Positions 8,080 to 17,467 of a stretch of 64,000 nucleotides of DNA are shown piece after piece. The translations under genes and the position numbers were made by a program. The notes below the pieces were generated by a model. It worked only from the letters and a program-made list of their open reading frames with translations. It was not told the DNA's origin and did no database searches. Position 1 is the stretch's first letter; each line of letters opens with the position of its first letter. The stretch is taken from NCBI RefSeq assembly GCF_042678045.1, contig NZ_JBHUDI010000006.1, forward strand, positions 179,516-243,515. The letters run 5' to 3'. The stretch comes from Natrinema amylolyticus_A. Its GTDB lineage: Archaea; Halobacteriota; Halobacteria; Halobacteriales; Natrialbaceae.

Positions 8080-9690
8080 TTATCGTGCATCATACTCGAC
8101 ATCGACCAATGCATCCCCATTGAGCCAGAAGTCGGTGACGTCTCCGCTGAACCAGTATGCATCTTTCCAACCGTCGACAGTTCCTTCGACTGCGGTGCCG
8201 TCAATACTGTCGGAGTCGTCGATTGATGCGTCCTGATAGGATGCCTTCTCGACCGATCCAGAAACTACGAACCGATACGATGACGAGCCATCTGTCTCGG
8301 TTCCGTCGATAACGATCGCGTTCGAGGGGCTGTCGGAGCCCGTGTCCTGTTCACCGTCATCGTTGCTAGCTGTTTTGTCGATAATCTCCTCGGGAGAGTG
8401 CTTCTCGCCGTCGAGTTCGACCCACATTACGTCAGGCTGATCAATATTGATCGACGTAACTGGTCCTTGGACGCGGTACGCATCACCGTAGCCGCCCCCG
8501 GTAACGCCGCTAACGTGGTAGACTCCGTCTTTCTCCTCGATTGTGTCGTTCGACGATCCGCTCTCGATTTGACTACCGGATGGACTGTTGTACGGTGCCG
8601 TGGCAAATTCGGCAGCCTCCTTCGCGGTCAACTCGTAGCTTGCGTACTGAGCGTCCGGATCGGTCACGAACGCAAGCAGATGCTCATCCGCCGCGTCTGT
8701 TTCGTCATCCTCATCGCTGGTTGGCGGCGAAGACGGCTGTGCGCTCGAGGATCCCGATGCTGCTTCTTCTGGCGTCAATGGGACGCCTTCGACTTGGTCG
8801 GGTCGAGTACGCGGTGTCCTCTCTGCGGAGGTTCCGATGACTCGACCGTTAGTACCGTGTTTCGCTGTTGTTTCGAAGTACGCATTCTCGGCTGTGACGG
8901 TCGCTGCGTGATCCCAGTAGCTGTCACTGACAGCGATGTCTCCATGTTGACTCGAGTTGCTCAGGTCGCAATCGACGACCTTCGTATCATGATAGAACCC
9001 CCAATAGTTTCGGGTACAGTTCGTCACCACGCAGTTCTCGAGCCGAGAGCCATCACTACCGAGACGGAATCCGGCCGGAGCACAGTTTGCTGCGTACGAG
9101 TTCTTGATTATGACTTCACCGCCGCCACCACCCCCGCTCGAGTGAGACGGTAAGTCACCAGGCGATGAGCCATACACACCGTTGTCGGAGAATCCCTGTA
9201 GGTTCAGGTTCTCCATGATCAGCGTACCAGAATGGGCGTTCGCAACGTAGCAACCGGTCGCTGCACCACCGTACGTCCGCTGACGATCGAACGGTGCAGT
9301 CCCATCGGCCCAGTAGAAATTCTCGACAACACCGGTCCCGTCGGAGGAGACACTGACGATGAATGGCTCCTCTTTCTTATCGTCGTCCCACGTCCCCTTG
9401 ATACCGATGTTTCGGACCGTCCAGTCACGACCGTTTGCACGGATATAGAATTTGGCGTTCTGGGCCGAGATATCGATTAGAAGGTTCTCGAGCGTTTCCC
9501 CATCACCGACACGATAGGTGACAGAATCGTTTGAATCGACGACAACCTCTTCGTAGTCAGTATCAGTCTGTGCAGTGACGCCCGAACTCATAGCAACTGC
9601 AGCACCAACGCCAGCAACACTTTTTAAATATGATCGGCGGTCAAATACACTGTCCCAACGAGATTCATTCTCGTTTTCTCGATTGCTCAT
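8080..9690 (-). CDS. Tat-exported right-handed beta-helix protein with C-terminal beta domains
   Basis: A 536-residue secreted protein. A Tat signal is at residues 18-41 (RRSYLKSVAGVGAAVAMSSG), with no lipobox. From about residue 50 to 290 short repeats of the type VRNIGIKG, MENLNLQGFSDNGVYG and VIIKNSYAANC build a parallel beta-helix, as in polysaccharide lyases and tailspikes. A linker GVPLTPEEAASG follows, then an acidic Ser-rich stretch, a middle domain (about 345-430) and a terminal beta domain (about 455-536, VIDGTETDGSSSYRFVV ... WFSGDVTDFWLNG). Relatives at 31245 and 32662 share signal, helix and linker. It probably binds or cuts surface polysaccharide; no catalytic residue can be named with confidence. 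Confidence 0.75.
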   Translation of the reverse strand: MSNRENENESRWDSVFDRRSYLKSVAGVGAAVAMSSGVTAQTDTDYEEVVVDSNDSVTYRVGDGETLENLLIDISAQNAKFYIRANGRDWTVRNIGIKGTWDDDKKEEPFIVSVSSDGTGVVENFYWADGTAPFDRQRTYGGAATGCYVANAHSGTLIMENLNLQGFSDNGVYGSSPGDLPSHSSGGGGGGEVIIKNSYAANCAPAGFRLGSDGSRLENCVVTNCTRNYWGFYHDTKVVDCDLSNSSQHGDIAVSDSYWDHAATVTAENAYFETTAKHGTNGRVIGTSAERTPRTRPDQVEGVPLTPEEAASGSSSAQPSSPPTSDEDDETDAADEHLLAFVTDPDAQYASYELTAKEAAEFATAPYNSPSGSQIESGSSNDTIEEKDGVYHVSGVTGGGYGDAYRVQGPVTSINIDQPDVMWVELDGEKHSPEEIIDKTASNDDGEQDTGSDSPSNAIVIDGTETDGSSSYRFVVSGSVEKASYQDASIDDSDSIDGTAVEGTVDGWKDAYWFSGDVTDFWLNGDALVDVEYDAR

Positions 9691-9994
9691 GCAATTCAGG
9701 CTTTACTGAGTTACTGCCGAGTATGATTGTATTAATCAGTGCTTACTTTATAACCACTCTCATTTCCAACATTCGTTTTAAATTATAGGAGTTAAATATA
9801 TTTGAGCATGCGATTCTAAATTCGTTATTGGATTTCGACTCAGCAGATTTGTTCGGAAAGAGCTTCAGTTCGTCAATTAATCACAAACAGGATTCGCTAC
9901 CACACTGGCGAACAAAAGCGGTGAGCCACGTTTGCGGTGAAGGCTGAGGTAAACGCGAACATAGTAAAGATATCCGTTGTAGTGATGTCTTTCA
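9691..9994. promoter_or_regulatory. AT-rich divergent promoter region
   Basis: About 300 bases, much richer in A and T than the window as a whole. For the minus-strand beta-helix gene, GGTTATAAAG (reverse complement of 9746-9755) is a good TATA element with an upstream purine-rich BRE-like part. For the plus-strand GT61 gene, atagtaaagatatc at 9961-9974 is a candidate about 25-30 bases before the ATG. Nothing coding was seen. Confidence 0.45.
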
Positions 9995-11170
9995 ATGAAA
10001 GTGAAAACACTTGGTCGTCGGCTCGGTGAGCGCGGCTTCTCACATGCGACAAAACTAGTTGGAATGAAACACAGTCAAATAACGCGGAGTGAGTTATATA
10101 ATTTATTTGTGCAGAACGATTCGTTGATTAGTTATGGCGAGTTCGAATCAGTGACAGTCCCAAAGCCCGATGCTTACAATGAGAAGTTGGCAGATATGGA
10201 TCGATGGGTCGGCACACACACGATTTCGAAACCGTTCGTAGGCATCGTCCACGATGCACGACTCGTCGGTTCACCACCGCTAGCGTTCACCGGGTCGAAA
10301 TATATCGCGGATGCGTCCGTAAGCCGTAACGTTCAGACACTCAACATCATAAACTCGGCGAGTGAAATGCCGAGACGTGTTGTATCCGGAAACACTCAGA
10401 GCGAGCGAATCGAGGAAGCGGTGCTCCTGCATCACAGCTGGGTTGATGGATACTTCCACTGGGTCGCTGAAACCCTGACACGGCTGGAAGGAGTCGAACG
10501 ATATACGTCCAAAACTGGACGCCGACCAAAGTTGATCGTCGGGCCGGAACTAAACTCGTTCCAGCGACAATCGTTGGCGCTGCTTGGCTATGGTGAGGAC
10601 GATCTCATAAATTGGCGATCCGCATACTGTACAGTCGATCGACTCGTGGTGCCTTCGATGCGCCGAGAGATTGATCCACCTAATCCATCACCCTTCTCAC
10701 ATAGTTGGTTGCGATCACAACTTCGCCAGCAGGCACTCGACGAAGTCGATACGACACAGTTCTCCGACCGAGTATACATAAGCCGTCGCGATGCAGCAAG
10801 TCGCCGTGTCAGCAACGATGCCGAAGTAAACGCTATGCTCGAGAGATATGACTTCGAATCATATGAGCTATCAGATATGTGCGTGCAAGAGACGATCGCC
10901 TTGTTCGCACAGGCAGACTGTATTGTCGGCCCACACGGTGCAGGGTTTACCGATTTGAGTTACACCAACGATGCAGCCGTGGTTGAATTGATGCCACGCG
11001 ATAGAATAAACGGGATCTATTTCATGCTCGCAAAACAGGTCGGTGACTGGTATGGGTATCTTGTCTGTGATCGGCCTAATCAACGGGATGTAGTTGTCGA
11101 AACGGAGCAGCTCAAGTCAATACTCAAGGCAGCACTCGAACGGGACTGCCGGAGGGCTAGCACTCGGTAG
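9995..11170 (+). CDS. Glycosyltransferase family 61 (DUF563) protein
   Basis: A 391-residue soluble protein. Diagnostic GT61 segments are HHSWVDGYFHWVAETLTRL near residues 148-166, the YISRRDAASRRVSNDAEVN block near 270, and IVGPHGAGFTDLSYTNDAAV followed by ELMPRD near 312-340. The HGAG loop and the ExxP strand define the family, which includes capsular polysaccharide and xylosyl/GlcNAc transferases. It is a single gene on the plus strand between the beta-helix gene and the flippase. Codon use is less GC-rich than in the flanking housekeeping part of the window. Confidence 0.82.
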   Translation: MKVKTLGRRLGERGFSHATKLVGMKHSQITRSELYNLFVQNDSLISYGEFESVTVPKPDAYNEKLADMDRWVGTHTISKPFVGIVHDARLVGSPPLAFTGSKYIADASVSRNVQTLNIINSASEMPRRVVSGNTQSERIEEAVLLHHSWVDGYFHWVAETLTRLEGVERYTSKTGRRPKLIVGPELNSFQRQSLALLGYGEDDLINWRSAYCTVDRLVVPSMRREIDPPNPSPFSHSWLRSQLRQQALDEVDTTQFSDRVYISRRDAASRRVSNDAEVNAMLERYDFESYELSDMCVQETIALFAQADCIVGPHGAGFTDLSYTNDAAVVELMPRDRINGIYFMLAKQVGDWYGYLVCDRPNQRDVVVETEQLKSILKAALERDCRRASTR

Positions 11171-11326
11171 GCTTGTTTTCACATTGATCGCCGGGTGTGG
11201 TGTGAAGGGACACTGATGTCTGGATCAATATTGCGATAGTGATCATCGTACTCGCGAGATCCAAGTCGGTAGTTTGTCACGAGGTCTCAGACACCGAGAG
11301 TTGTTCCAGTCTATTTGAGATGTGTG

Positions 11327-12880
11327 TCAATCGACAGAAAACGAGTCAATCCGCTCATGGGTTGTGTCCGGCATCCATCGACGAATAAACGGGATGGTGA
11401 TCCCAGTTTTCGCCTCAAAGAGATCTATCACGACGACATCGTCTGGTTCAAAGGCGCCGACAAATCCAACAACTACAAGAGCAGCGGTACCAACCGCAAT
11501 CAGGGCCGGAACGAACGTAACAGCGGAGAGTGTGAGCCATGTCGAGAAAACTGTCGCAATCGGCAATAACACGACAGGGAGAGATATATAACAACGGATC
11601 GCCGCAGCAGAGAACGGAGTCGTATCATACCTAATTACGAGTATTCCGCAGAAGATCGTATGAACAGTAATCAGTGAGATCGTAGACGCAATACCAGCAC
11701 CAAGAAAGCCATACCGTGGAATGAGAACGAGATTGACGATTACATTGATGAACAAACTGATGATGTTCCCAACAGCGATCCAGGTCGTTGCGCCGACTGC
11801 AGAGAGTGTCTCTCGATCACGTCCTGCGGCGACACTAAAGAAAAATCCGGTGGCGATAATCGGGAGCACAGTGGCTGCATCGGTATAGGTGGTGCCGAAA
11901 AAGATAGAAATCATATCTCGAGGGAAGACGACCAACAGAAGAAAGAGCGGGAATGTGACGATGAATACCCATTTCGTTGACGTCGCATAGATGGCATCGA
12001 TCATATCTTGATTTCCATCCGCGTCGAGCCGCGAGGCGATGGGCAGATAGAGGAATCCAAACGCGGAGAGGGCGACAGTGAGTCCAGTGGCAAGCGGATA
12101 GGCCGCGTTATATAGGCCAACCTCATACGAACTTCTGAAATAACCGAGCATCAGAGTATCCGTCTGAATAAGCACAACACCGATGACATTCGAGACGACC
12201 AGCGGCACAGAGAAGGAGAGCAGTTCTCTCACGCGAGTGTTGTATCGGCCACGCAGTGGCATGAATTGGCTGAACAAATAGATGGCAGCAATAGATGTCA
12301 GCATCGCGGCAACGAGGTAGGCAGCACCCGCTGCAACGATTCCCATTCCCAAACCGATCAACAATGCGATGAGAGCGATTCGAAGAGCAGGATAAAGAAA
12401 ATTCTGAATGACTGTTCGATAGACTGTATTTTCGTATCCACGTATACCTGCAACGGCGATTCGAAATCCAACAGTAAACGGAAGCGAGAGTGCGAGCAGG
12501 CGAACGAACGGGACTGCAGTATCAGTCTCAAATAAATGTACAACGAACACATCTGCAAAGAGGAAAGTCGAACCACCGATAATCACCGACAGGACGGTCG
12601 ATATAAATAGCCCGCTCATCCAGACACCGCGCCGATCTTCAACAGCATCATACCGCGGGAGGTATCGTGAAACCCCTTGCGGGCAGCCAGCTAACGCGAC
12701 CGTCAGAGTGAACATCATGAGTGCAATTCCAATACTCACCTCTCCATAGGCATCCGGCGAAAGCAGTCGCCCGATTACGATCCGCTCGCCTAAGTTTGCG
12801 ACGGTGCTTACGATGCCACCGACCATGACGAGCGCTGCGCTCGAGAGTAACGCCGATAGTTCGTGCTCTCGGTCGGCCAT
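11327..12880 (-). CDS. Wzx-like polysaccharide/lipid-linked oligosaccharide flippase
   Basis: A 517-residue integral membrane protein with about 14 predicted helices, for example AALVMVGGIVSTVANLGERI at the N-terminus and GAGIASTISLITVHTIFCGI later. The opening GERIVIGRLLSPDAYGEVSI is the typical start of the MOP-superfamily polysaccharide exporter family (substrate release at the outer face). It moves lipid-linked glycan across the membrane. Neighbours are GT61 and a nucleotidyltransferase, consistent with an assembly pathway. The specific substrate is unknown. The ATG at 12880 is preferred, since the following residues fit the family N-terminus. Confidence 0.85.
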   Translation of the reverse strand: MADREHELSALLSSAALVMVGGIVSTVANLGERIVIGRLLSPDAYGEVSIGIALMMFTLTVALAGCPQGVSRYLPRYDAVEDRRGVWMSGLFISTVLSVIIGGSTFLFADVFVVHLFETDTAVPFVRLLALSLPFTVGFRIAVAGIRGYENTVYRTVIQNFLYPALRIALIALLIGLGMGIVAAGAAYLVAAMLTSIAAIYLFSQFMPLRGRYNTRVRELLSFSVPLVVSNVIGVVLIQTDTLMLGYFRSSYEVGLYNAAYPLATGLTVALSAFGFLYLPIASRLDADGNQDMIDAIYATSTKWVFIVTFPLFLLLVVFPRDMISIFFGTTYTDAATVLPIIATGFFFSVAAGRDRETLSAVGATTWIAVGNIISLFINVIVNLVLIPRYGFLGAGIASTISLITVHTIFCGILVIRYDTTPFSAAAIRCYISLPVVLLPIATVFSTWLTLSAVTFVPALIAVGTAALVVVGFVGAFEPDDVVVIDLFEAKTGITIPFIRRWMPDTTHERIDSFSVD

Positions 12881-13275
12881 TAGTTTATGCGTTCAGTAGT
12901 CCGGCCAGACGGTAATGCGACAGCAAGCGGTCCTACTGAAACAGCCTCAAACACGGTCTGTGCAATTCGTTGGTGAAGTCGGCACGAGCGTGGCATGTTG
13001 AATAAAGGAGGGATGATCAGTCGACACATTATGTCGATCAACTGCACGAGCCGTCTTTGTTATCAATCAGTTTCCAAGTAAGTAACAGACCCGTTCCGAA
13101 CGCCCAACAGCTATCGTCATGTTCGGACGGCCTACTGTTCGTTCCACCATGAACGGTTTTCCCCTTTCCCAGGCCAGTTCATACCGTGTTCGGGTAACAC
13201 CGATCACATACTGTGTAGTCCATAATCAGTAGTCCGCACATTACATTATGAAAGAATATAAGTATCACAAACACG
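12881..13275. other. Intergenic region upstream of flippase and nucleotidyltransferase
   Basis: About 395 bases between divergent genes. A short minus-strand frame (about 38 codons) ends just upstream of the flippase start; it was not recognised and may be a gene remnant. Near 13247-13260 gaaagaatataagta provides a TATA-like element about 20-28 bases before the ATG at 13276. No other structure was seen. Confidence 0.4.
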
Positions 13276-14283
13276 ATGAAAGCAGTCATTCTCGCTGGTG
13301 GTTACGCGACGCGGCTCTGGCCGATAACGAAAAATAGACCGAAAATGTTTCTTCCGATCGGATGTCATACAGTGATCGATCATATTTTTGCCGAACTCGA
13401 GAGAGACGACCGAATCGAAGAGGTGTACGTCAGCACAAATGAGGAGTTCGCGGATGACTTCGACACGCACATTACCGAGAGCACGTTCGAGAAACCACGC
13501 CTCTCGATCGAGGAAACAACCAGCGAAGACGAGAAACCCGGCGTCGTCAGCGCACTCGCACAGCTCGTCGATCGAGAGGAAATCGACGACGACCTTTTGG
13601 TTATCGCGGGGGACAACCTCCTCAGTTTTCATATCAGCAGCTTCATCGACTTCTTTCAAACGGTTGCATCACCGTCAGTCGCAGCGTATGATGTTCGATC
13701 GAGGGAGCGAGCTACATCCTACGGTGTTCTCGAGCTTAAAGATGGCCTCGTGACGGACTTTCAAGAAAAGCCCACGGATCCTACCAGCACGCTCGTCTCG
13801 ATCGGTTGTTACGGGTTCCCCGCTGCGACGCTCGAGTCACTACAAGACTACCTCAAGCAGGGGAACAATCCTGATGAGCCTGGCTGGTTCATTCAGTGGC
13901 TTCATGATAAAACAGATGTCCGTGCCTTCACGTTCGATGAGGCATGGTTCGACATCGGGACACGGGAGAGTTATCTTTCTGCGCTGGCTTGGCAACTCGA
14001 TGACGGCCCTCATGTCGCGTCGAGTGCGACGGTCCGTGGTTCGGACCTCGGCGAGAACGTCATGGTGATGGCCGGTTCAGAGATCATTGATGCGACACTC
14101 CACAACGTGGTCGTATTCCCTGAGACGGCAGTTTGTGAGTGTGACATACGCTCGTCGATTATTGATAGCAATGTCGAACTTGTGGGACTCACACTTCGAG
14201 AATCGTTGGTAGACTCACACACGCAAATTCTGAACGATCGATCCCAAAGCACCGAACGCGCCGCATGGAGATCTTCGATATAG
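13276..14283 (+). CDS. Sugar-phosphate nucleotidyltransferase (glucose-1-phosphate thymidylyl/uridylyltransferase-like)
   Basis: A 335-residue protein opening MKAVILAGGYATRLWPITKN, the nucleotide-binding signature LAGGxxTRLxPxT of the NTP-transferase family. The Lys in RPKMFLPIG is the usual sugar-phosphate contact. VIAGDNLLSF supplies the metal-binding Asp, and FDEAWFDIGTRESYLSA is the C-terminal family motif. After residue 240 a left-handed beta-helix-like tail follows (VRGSDLGENVMVMAGSEI ...). It activates a sugar-1-phosphate with UTP or dTTP for the glycan pathway. Sugar and nucleotide specificity cannot be decided from sequence alone. A TATA-like element precedes the gene closely. Confidence 0.85.
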   Translation: MKAVILAGGYATRLWPITKNRPKMFLPIGCHTVIDHIFAELERDDRIEEVYVSTNEEFADDFDTHITESTFEKPRLSIEETTSEDEKPGVVSALAQLVDREEIDDDLLVIAGDNLLSFHISSFIDFFQTVASPSVAAYDVRSRERATSYGVLELKDGLVTDFQEKPTDPTSTLVSIGCYGFPAATLESLQDYLKQGNNPDEPGWFIQWLHDKTDVRAFTFDEAWFDIGTRESYLSALAWQLDDGPHVASSATVRGSDLGENVMVMAGSEIIDATLHNVVVFPETAVCECDIRSSIIDSNVELVGLTLRESLVDSHTQILNDRSQSTERAAWRSSI

Positions 14284-14329
14284 AGTCACTAACATCATGT
14301 TCCCACCATTTAATGGACAATCGTCTGAT

Positions 14330-14405
14330 CACTACTGAACGCAAATCACACCAGATCGCACGACGGCTATGTCATCAGGTGTGAATCGCTTCAGTTGGTA
14401 CTAAA
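14330..14405. repeat. MITE-like palindromic repeat
   Basis: Left side CACTACTGAACGCAAATCAC and right side GTGTGAATCGCTTCAGTTGG are inverted copies (complement pairs GTTCAGTAGT against TTCAGTTGGT, and ATCACACC against GGTGTGAA). The middle reads GATCGCACGACGG, as in the repeat at 34741. No coding capacity. Boundaries are good to within a few bases. Confidence 0.5.
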
Positions 14406-14552
14406 AGCTTCAGAGAGGGGGGGTGAGATTATCTGTAGCGAGCCATACCACACACTGCTGTGAGCGCTAGTCGGGCACGGGATAACTGTGGTCTGTCACT
14501 GATTTCACGGATCTTGATCAGCAGTCAAACGCGTGAATAAACCGGCAGAGCG

Positions 14553-15265
14553 CTATTCGTCGTCACCTTCTCTGGACGTCTCTGCCCATTGCGTGTAGCT
14601 GTTCGTCTGGTTGAGCGCGTTGTGTGCTACAGCCATCAGTTTCGATCTACGACGATGAACACGATAATCGAGATCGTACGCGGACAGTTCGTATTCGGTG
14701 TGCCAGTCCTGGAAACCGTTGTCGGCGACGACGGCCCGCAGGTCGTCCGCGTTCCGGCGGACGACCCGCGGGCCAGCCTTCGTATCGTGTTCACGCTCGA
14801 TACAACAATGTACGTCCAGCACTGCCAATGACTTTGTATCGGTCAATGTCGTCGCTTTGATCGTCGTGACCGTCCGGTTCTGCCGTTGGAGGTAGTACTG
14901 CGAGGCTTGGTCACTTTCGAAGAATCTGCTGTCCAAGGCGGCGTGTCCAGACTGGCGGAGTTGCTGCGCAGAGATGCGCAGCAACGCCCGCCACACGTAC
15001 ATCGCGTATCGGTCTAGAGAGTGGTAGAACGTCGTTGGATCAGGCAACGCCTCGGGATGAATGCCGAGGCGGTCGCATACCTCCAGCATAAGTCCGAGTC
15101 GATCAACAAGTTCCGTGAACGTGTGGCCTTCTTCCGAATACAATGAGCAACAATGTGTGCTTCGCGGGGAAGCCCGCCTGACTCGGGCTTCCCCGCATGA
15201 TTCCCCAACGCTTGTTTTGCTACGCGTAGTGCCTTTTCAACGGGGTCAAGGAGTGCGACTGCCAT
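14553..15265 (-). pseudogene. IS5-type transposase remnant (frameshifted, C-terminally truncated)
   Basis: Two frames make up one damaged gene. The N-terminal part (from about 15265) reads AVALLDPVEKALRVAKQALG and AHIVAHC. The frame is then lost near 15130 and resumes as LYSEEGHTFTELVDRLGLML through ALDSRFFESDQASQYYLQRQ. The reading ends VAHNALNQTNSYTQWAETSR plus a few residues, so the last DDE/YREF part usual in haloarchaeal IS5 transposases is missing. The frameshift and missing C-terminus show it cannot transpose itself. No terminal repeats were found, so element ends are not given. Confidence 0.75.
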
Positions 15266-15344
15266 AATCGGCTTCTTGACCTCGTTCTCTCAAACCAGTA
15301 CCGACCAAACTCGACGCTGTCGGCCATTTTCAATAGAGCAAAAA

Positions 15345-17162
15345 TTATGAGTCTGCTGTGCCAGCATCGACGTAGTAGAGATCGAACTCGCCGTTCGATT
15401 GAATTCGACTGACACCCGGCTGTGTGCCGATAGCATTGAGTTCTTGCTCGGAGTACCGAAGTTCACGGTATGCGTCTACTTCACGTTCATAATCAGCTTG
15501 CGTAAGTGCAAGATAGCGACCATCATCGGACTGGCTTTGAACTCCATTTTCAATTGCCTCGTCAGACAGACCCTGATAGAGTCGCATTCGCTCCTCATTA
15601 CCATGAATTGCGTCATGAATTCGGTTCGGGCCGTCACGCAACCCCACAAACGTGATCGCTTCGTCCTGAGAGTCGAACGCCGATTGATAGCCGTTGAAAT
15701 GCTGCTCGGAGACGTGGGGTGATGCATTATAGGTGTACGGTGACGGGAAAACGGCTACAAGGGAGAGAACCAGCAGAAGAGCGAACCCAACAGTTAGCAT
15801 TGAGCGACCGGACCGACTTTGACTCGGCCCGGATCTCGTTACAATCCTATAGATCGCGATCGAACCAAGTACGGTAACAAATACCATCATCAACCCGAAT
15901 ACGCGGAAATACATTTTCGACCCGGCAGCGAAAAAGTATGCTAGGAACACGGGTCCGAGCGCAAAGAGGGCAACAGCAAAGTATGCCGTCTCGATAGGCA
16001 TTTGCTTGAGCCACTGTGACTTTCCAGATAACACTGCGCTGAGGGCAAGACCACCCGCAAGCAGCGAAAAGACGAGTTGCGGGAGGAACAACTTGAGAAA
16101 GATTTCAGTCAGACTTCCGCCGATCGCCGCCAGCGATGCACTCTGTGAACCAACTGTGTCCCCCACTGCGCCACCCTCTCTGAAGAGGAATTCGACTACT
16201 GAACCGAGAAAGTACTCCATCGTTCCGGCGAAGAAGCCATAATTTGAGCTCCATACCAAGAACACCGCGATCAGAAACAACGTCTGTCCGTATACGGAAG
16301 TCTGTTCGGTGACCCGACTACTACTGACAGTCCGTCGAGCAAAGTACTGGACGGCACAGATACCCAGCAATGCGATGATCAGATGAGCGGCGAGCTGTGG
16401 ATGATAGAGAACGGCTGCAACCGAGGAGAGTGCAAGCGCGACGCCGACAGCGGAAAGTATCGATCCACATTGATCGGTGCCAAGGTACTTTGTGAGCAGG
16501 AAGAGCAGCACGGGCGAAAACAACACTGCCTGTGACATCGCGTGGGCTGATAGGTACATCGATATTGTCGTAATTGGCAACAACAGAAATGCCGAAAACG
16601 CAGCAATCGCTGCTGCCCGATCATCTGGGACGATTGTCAAGACGCAGAGAGGAATGAATAGACAAAATAGAAGTACGGCAAGAAAAGCGACAAAGAGCAT
16701 CGATCGCGAGAGAGAAATTCCGATCGTTGAACTGATGAACACCGTTACTGTGTGAATCCCTGGATAAAACAGGTCGAATGGGAGAAACGTTCCCTCACGT
16801 ATTCCTCGAGCCCATCCAAGATGTGTTAACGCATCGTGATGTCCATAGAATCGATATCCGCGGATAATCGGCATCCCGATGAAAACAGCAAACACAAGGC
16901 CACCCAGCACGACCGCGAGTGATCGGCTGCTTCGATCGCGGCTCGTCTCCGAGAACGGAACGAACACGACTGCGAGTGAAACGCTCAGCGCGATCAACAG
17001 ACCCACCCAGACCACTCGGGGAGTCATCGTGTATATTGACAGCTCGTACCCTGTCGCCGGGTTGGCGTGTGCACTGAGCGTGCTCACACTGACAGCGAGA
17101 AAAGCAATCGCGAGCGCCAGTTTCCGGAACGGGTCGTCATCAGCCGCATAGTGAGGTGACAT
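15345..17162 (-). CDS. Large multi-pass membrane protein (GT-C-like candidate), paralogue of 29038-30831
   Basis: A 605-residue protein with about 12 transmembrane helices and a C-terminal soluble part of roughly 120 residues outside the membrane. After the first helix it carries SAHANPATGYELSIYTMTPR, almost the same as RANPATAYEPSIYVGTP in the 29 kb paralogue. A second shared block is HHDALTHLGWARGIREGTF followed by DLFYPGIH. The conserved acidic, His and Tyr residues in extracellular loops and the helix count suggest a GT-C-fold transferase or polymerase, but no family motif proves it. The ATG at 17162 is followed directly by DDDPFRKLALAIAFLA. It is flanked by two IS remnants. Both copies lie near beta-helix genes. 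Confidence 0.65.
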   Translation of the reverse strand: MSPHYAADDDPFRKLALAIAFLAVSVSTLSAHANPATGYELSIYTMTPRVVWVGLLIALSVSLAVVFVPFSETSRDRSSRSLAVVLGGLVFAVFIGMPIIRGYRFYGHHDALTHLGWARGIREGTFLPFDLFYPGIHTVTVFISSTIGISLSRSMLFVAFLAVLLFCLFIPLCVLTIVPDDRAAAIAAFSAFLLLPITTISMYLSAHAMSQAVLFSPVLLFLLTKYLGTDQCGSILSAVGVALALSSVAAVLYHPQLAAHLIIALLGICAVQYFARRTVSSSRVTEQTSVYGQTLFLIAVFLVWSSNYGFFAGTMEYFLGSVVEFLFREGGAVGDTVGSQSASLAAIGGSLTEIFLKLFLPQLVFSLLAGGLALSAVLSGKSQWLKQMPIETAYFAVALFALGPVFLAYFFAAGSKMYFRVFGLMMVFVTVLGSIAIYRIVTRSGPSQSRSGRSMLTVGFALLLVLSLVAVFPSPYTYNASPHVSEQHFNGYQSAFDSQDEAITFVGLRDGPNRIHDAIHGNEERMRLYQGLSDEAIENGVQSQSDDGRYLALTQADYEREVDAYRELRYSEQELNAIGTQPGVSRIQSNGEFDLYYVDAGTADS

Positions 17163-17387
17163 TCGAACTGACCTGACGTTTACTGAACGTCTCCCTTGTT
17201 ATTCACCGACTGCTGATCGTAAGTCCAGACGTATATTCATCGCAGAAATTACGAAGGCGACGGCGAGTTCTTCAGAAGTCGAAAAGACGGAGAACAGCGG
17301 ATAGTATTATTCTCACCCACTGCCAGATGATTCACACGATATCGAAGGCAATGATACTACGGAACGCCTCGTCCGTCATTGGTCACG
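17163..17387. other. Intergenic region, no gene seen
   Basis: About 225 bases between the membrane-protein start and the DUF1616 gene fragment. It is moderately AT-rich and must contain the promoter of the minus-strand membrane gene. A TATA-like AATAATAC (reverse complement of 17305-17312) is the best candidate but lies far upstream. No open frame with family features. Confidence 0.35.
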
Positions 17388-17467
17388 TCAACCCAGAGGT
17401 ACCCGACGAAACGAGTTCTCCCGACTCGTTTTTGATGAGCGATCGGAGACTCGTATACTGTTCGCCC
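17388..17467 (-). pseudogene. DUF1616 gene fragment, left part (split by the IS)
   Basis: The stretch with ACGAGTTCTCCCGACTCG and GGAGACTCGTATACTG matches the intact DUF1616 gene at about 19131-19198 with few differences. It ends in GTTCGCCC (17460-17467), which is repeated after the IS at 18405-18412. Together with 18405-18545 it is a copy of an internal part of the DUF1616 gene (encoding the region around the Q-Q-G-E-Q-Y-T-S-L-R-L segment), interrupted by the IS. Too short to encode anything. Confidence 0.75.

Noticed and set aside
14553..15143. Minus-strand frame of 196 codons as an intact transposase
   Set aside because: N-terminal part is in another frame and the C-terminal catalytic part is missing, so it was called a pseudogene.
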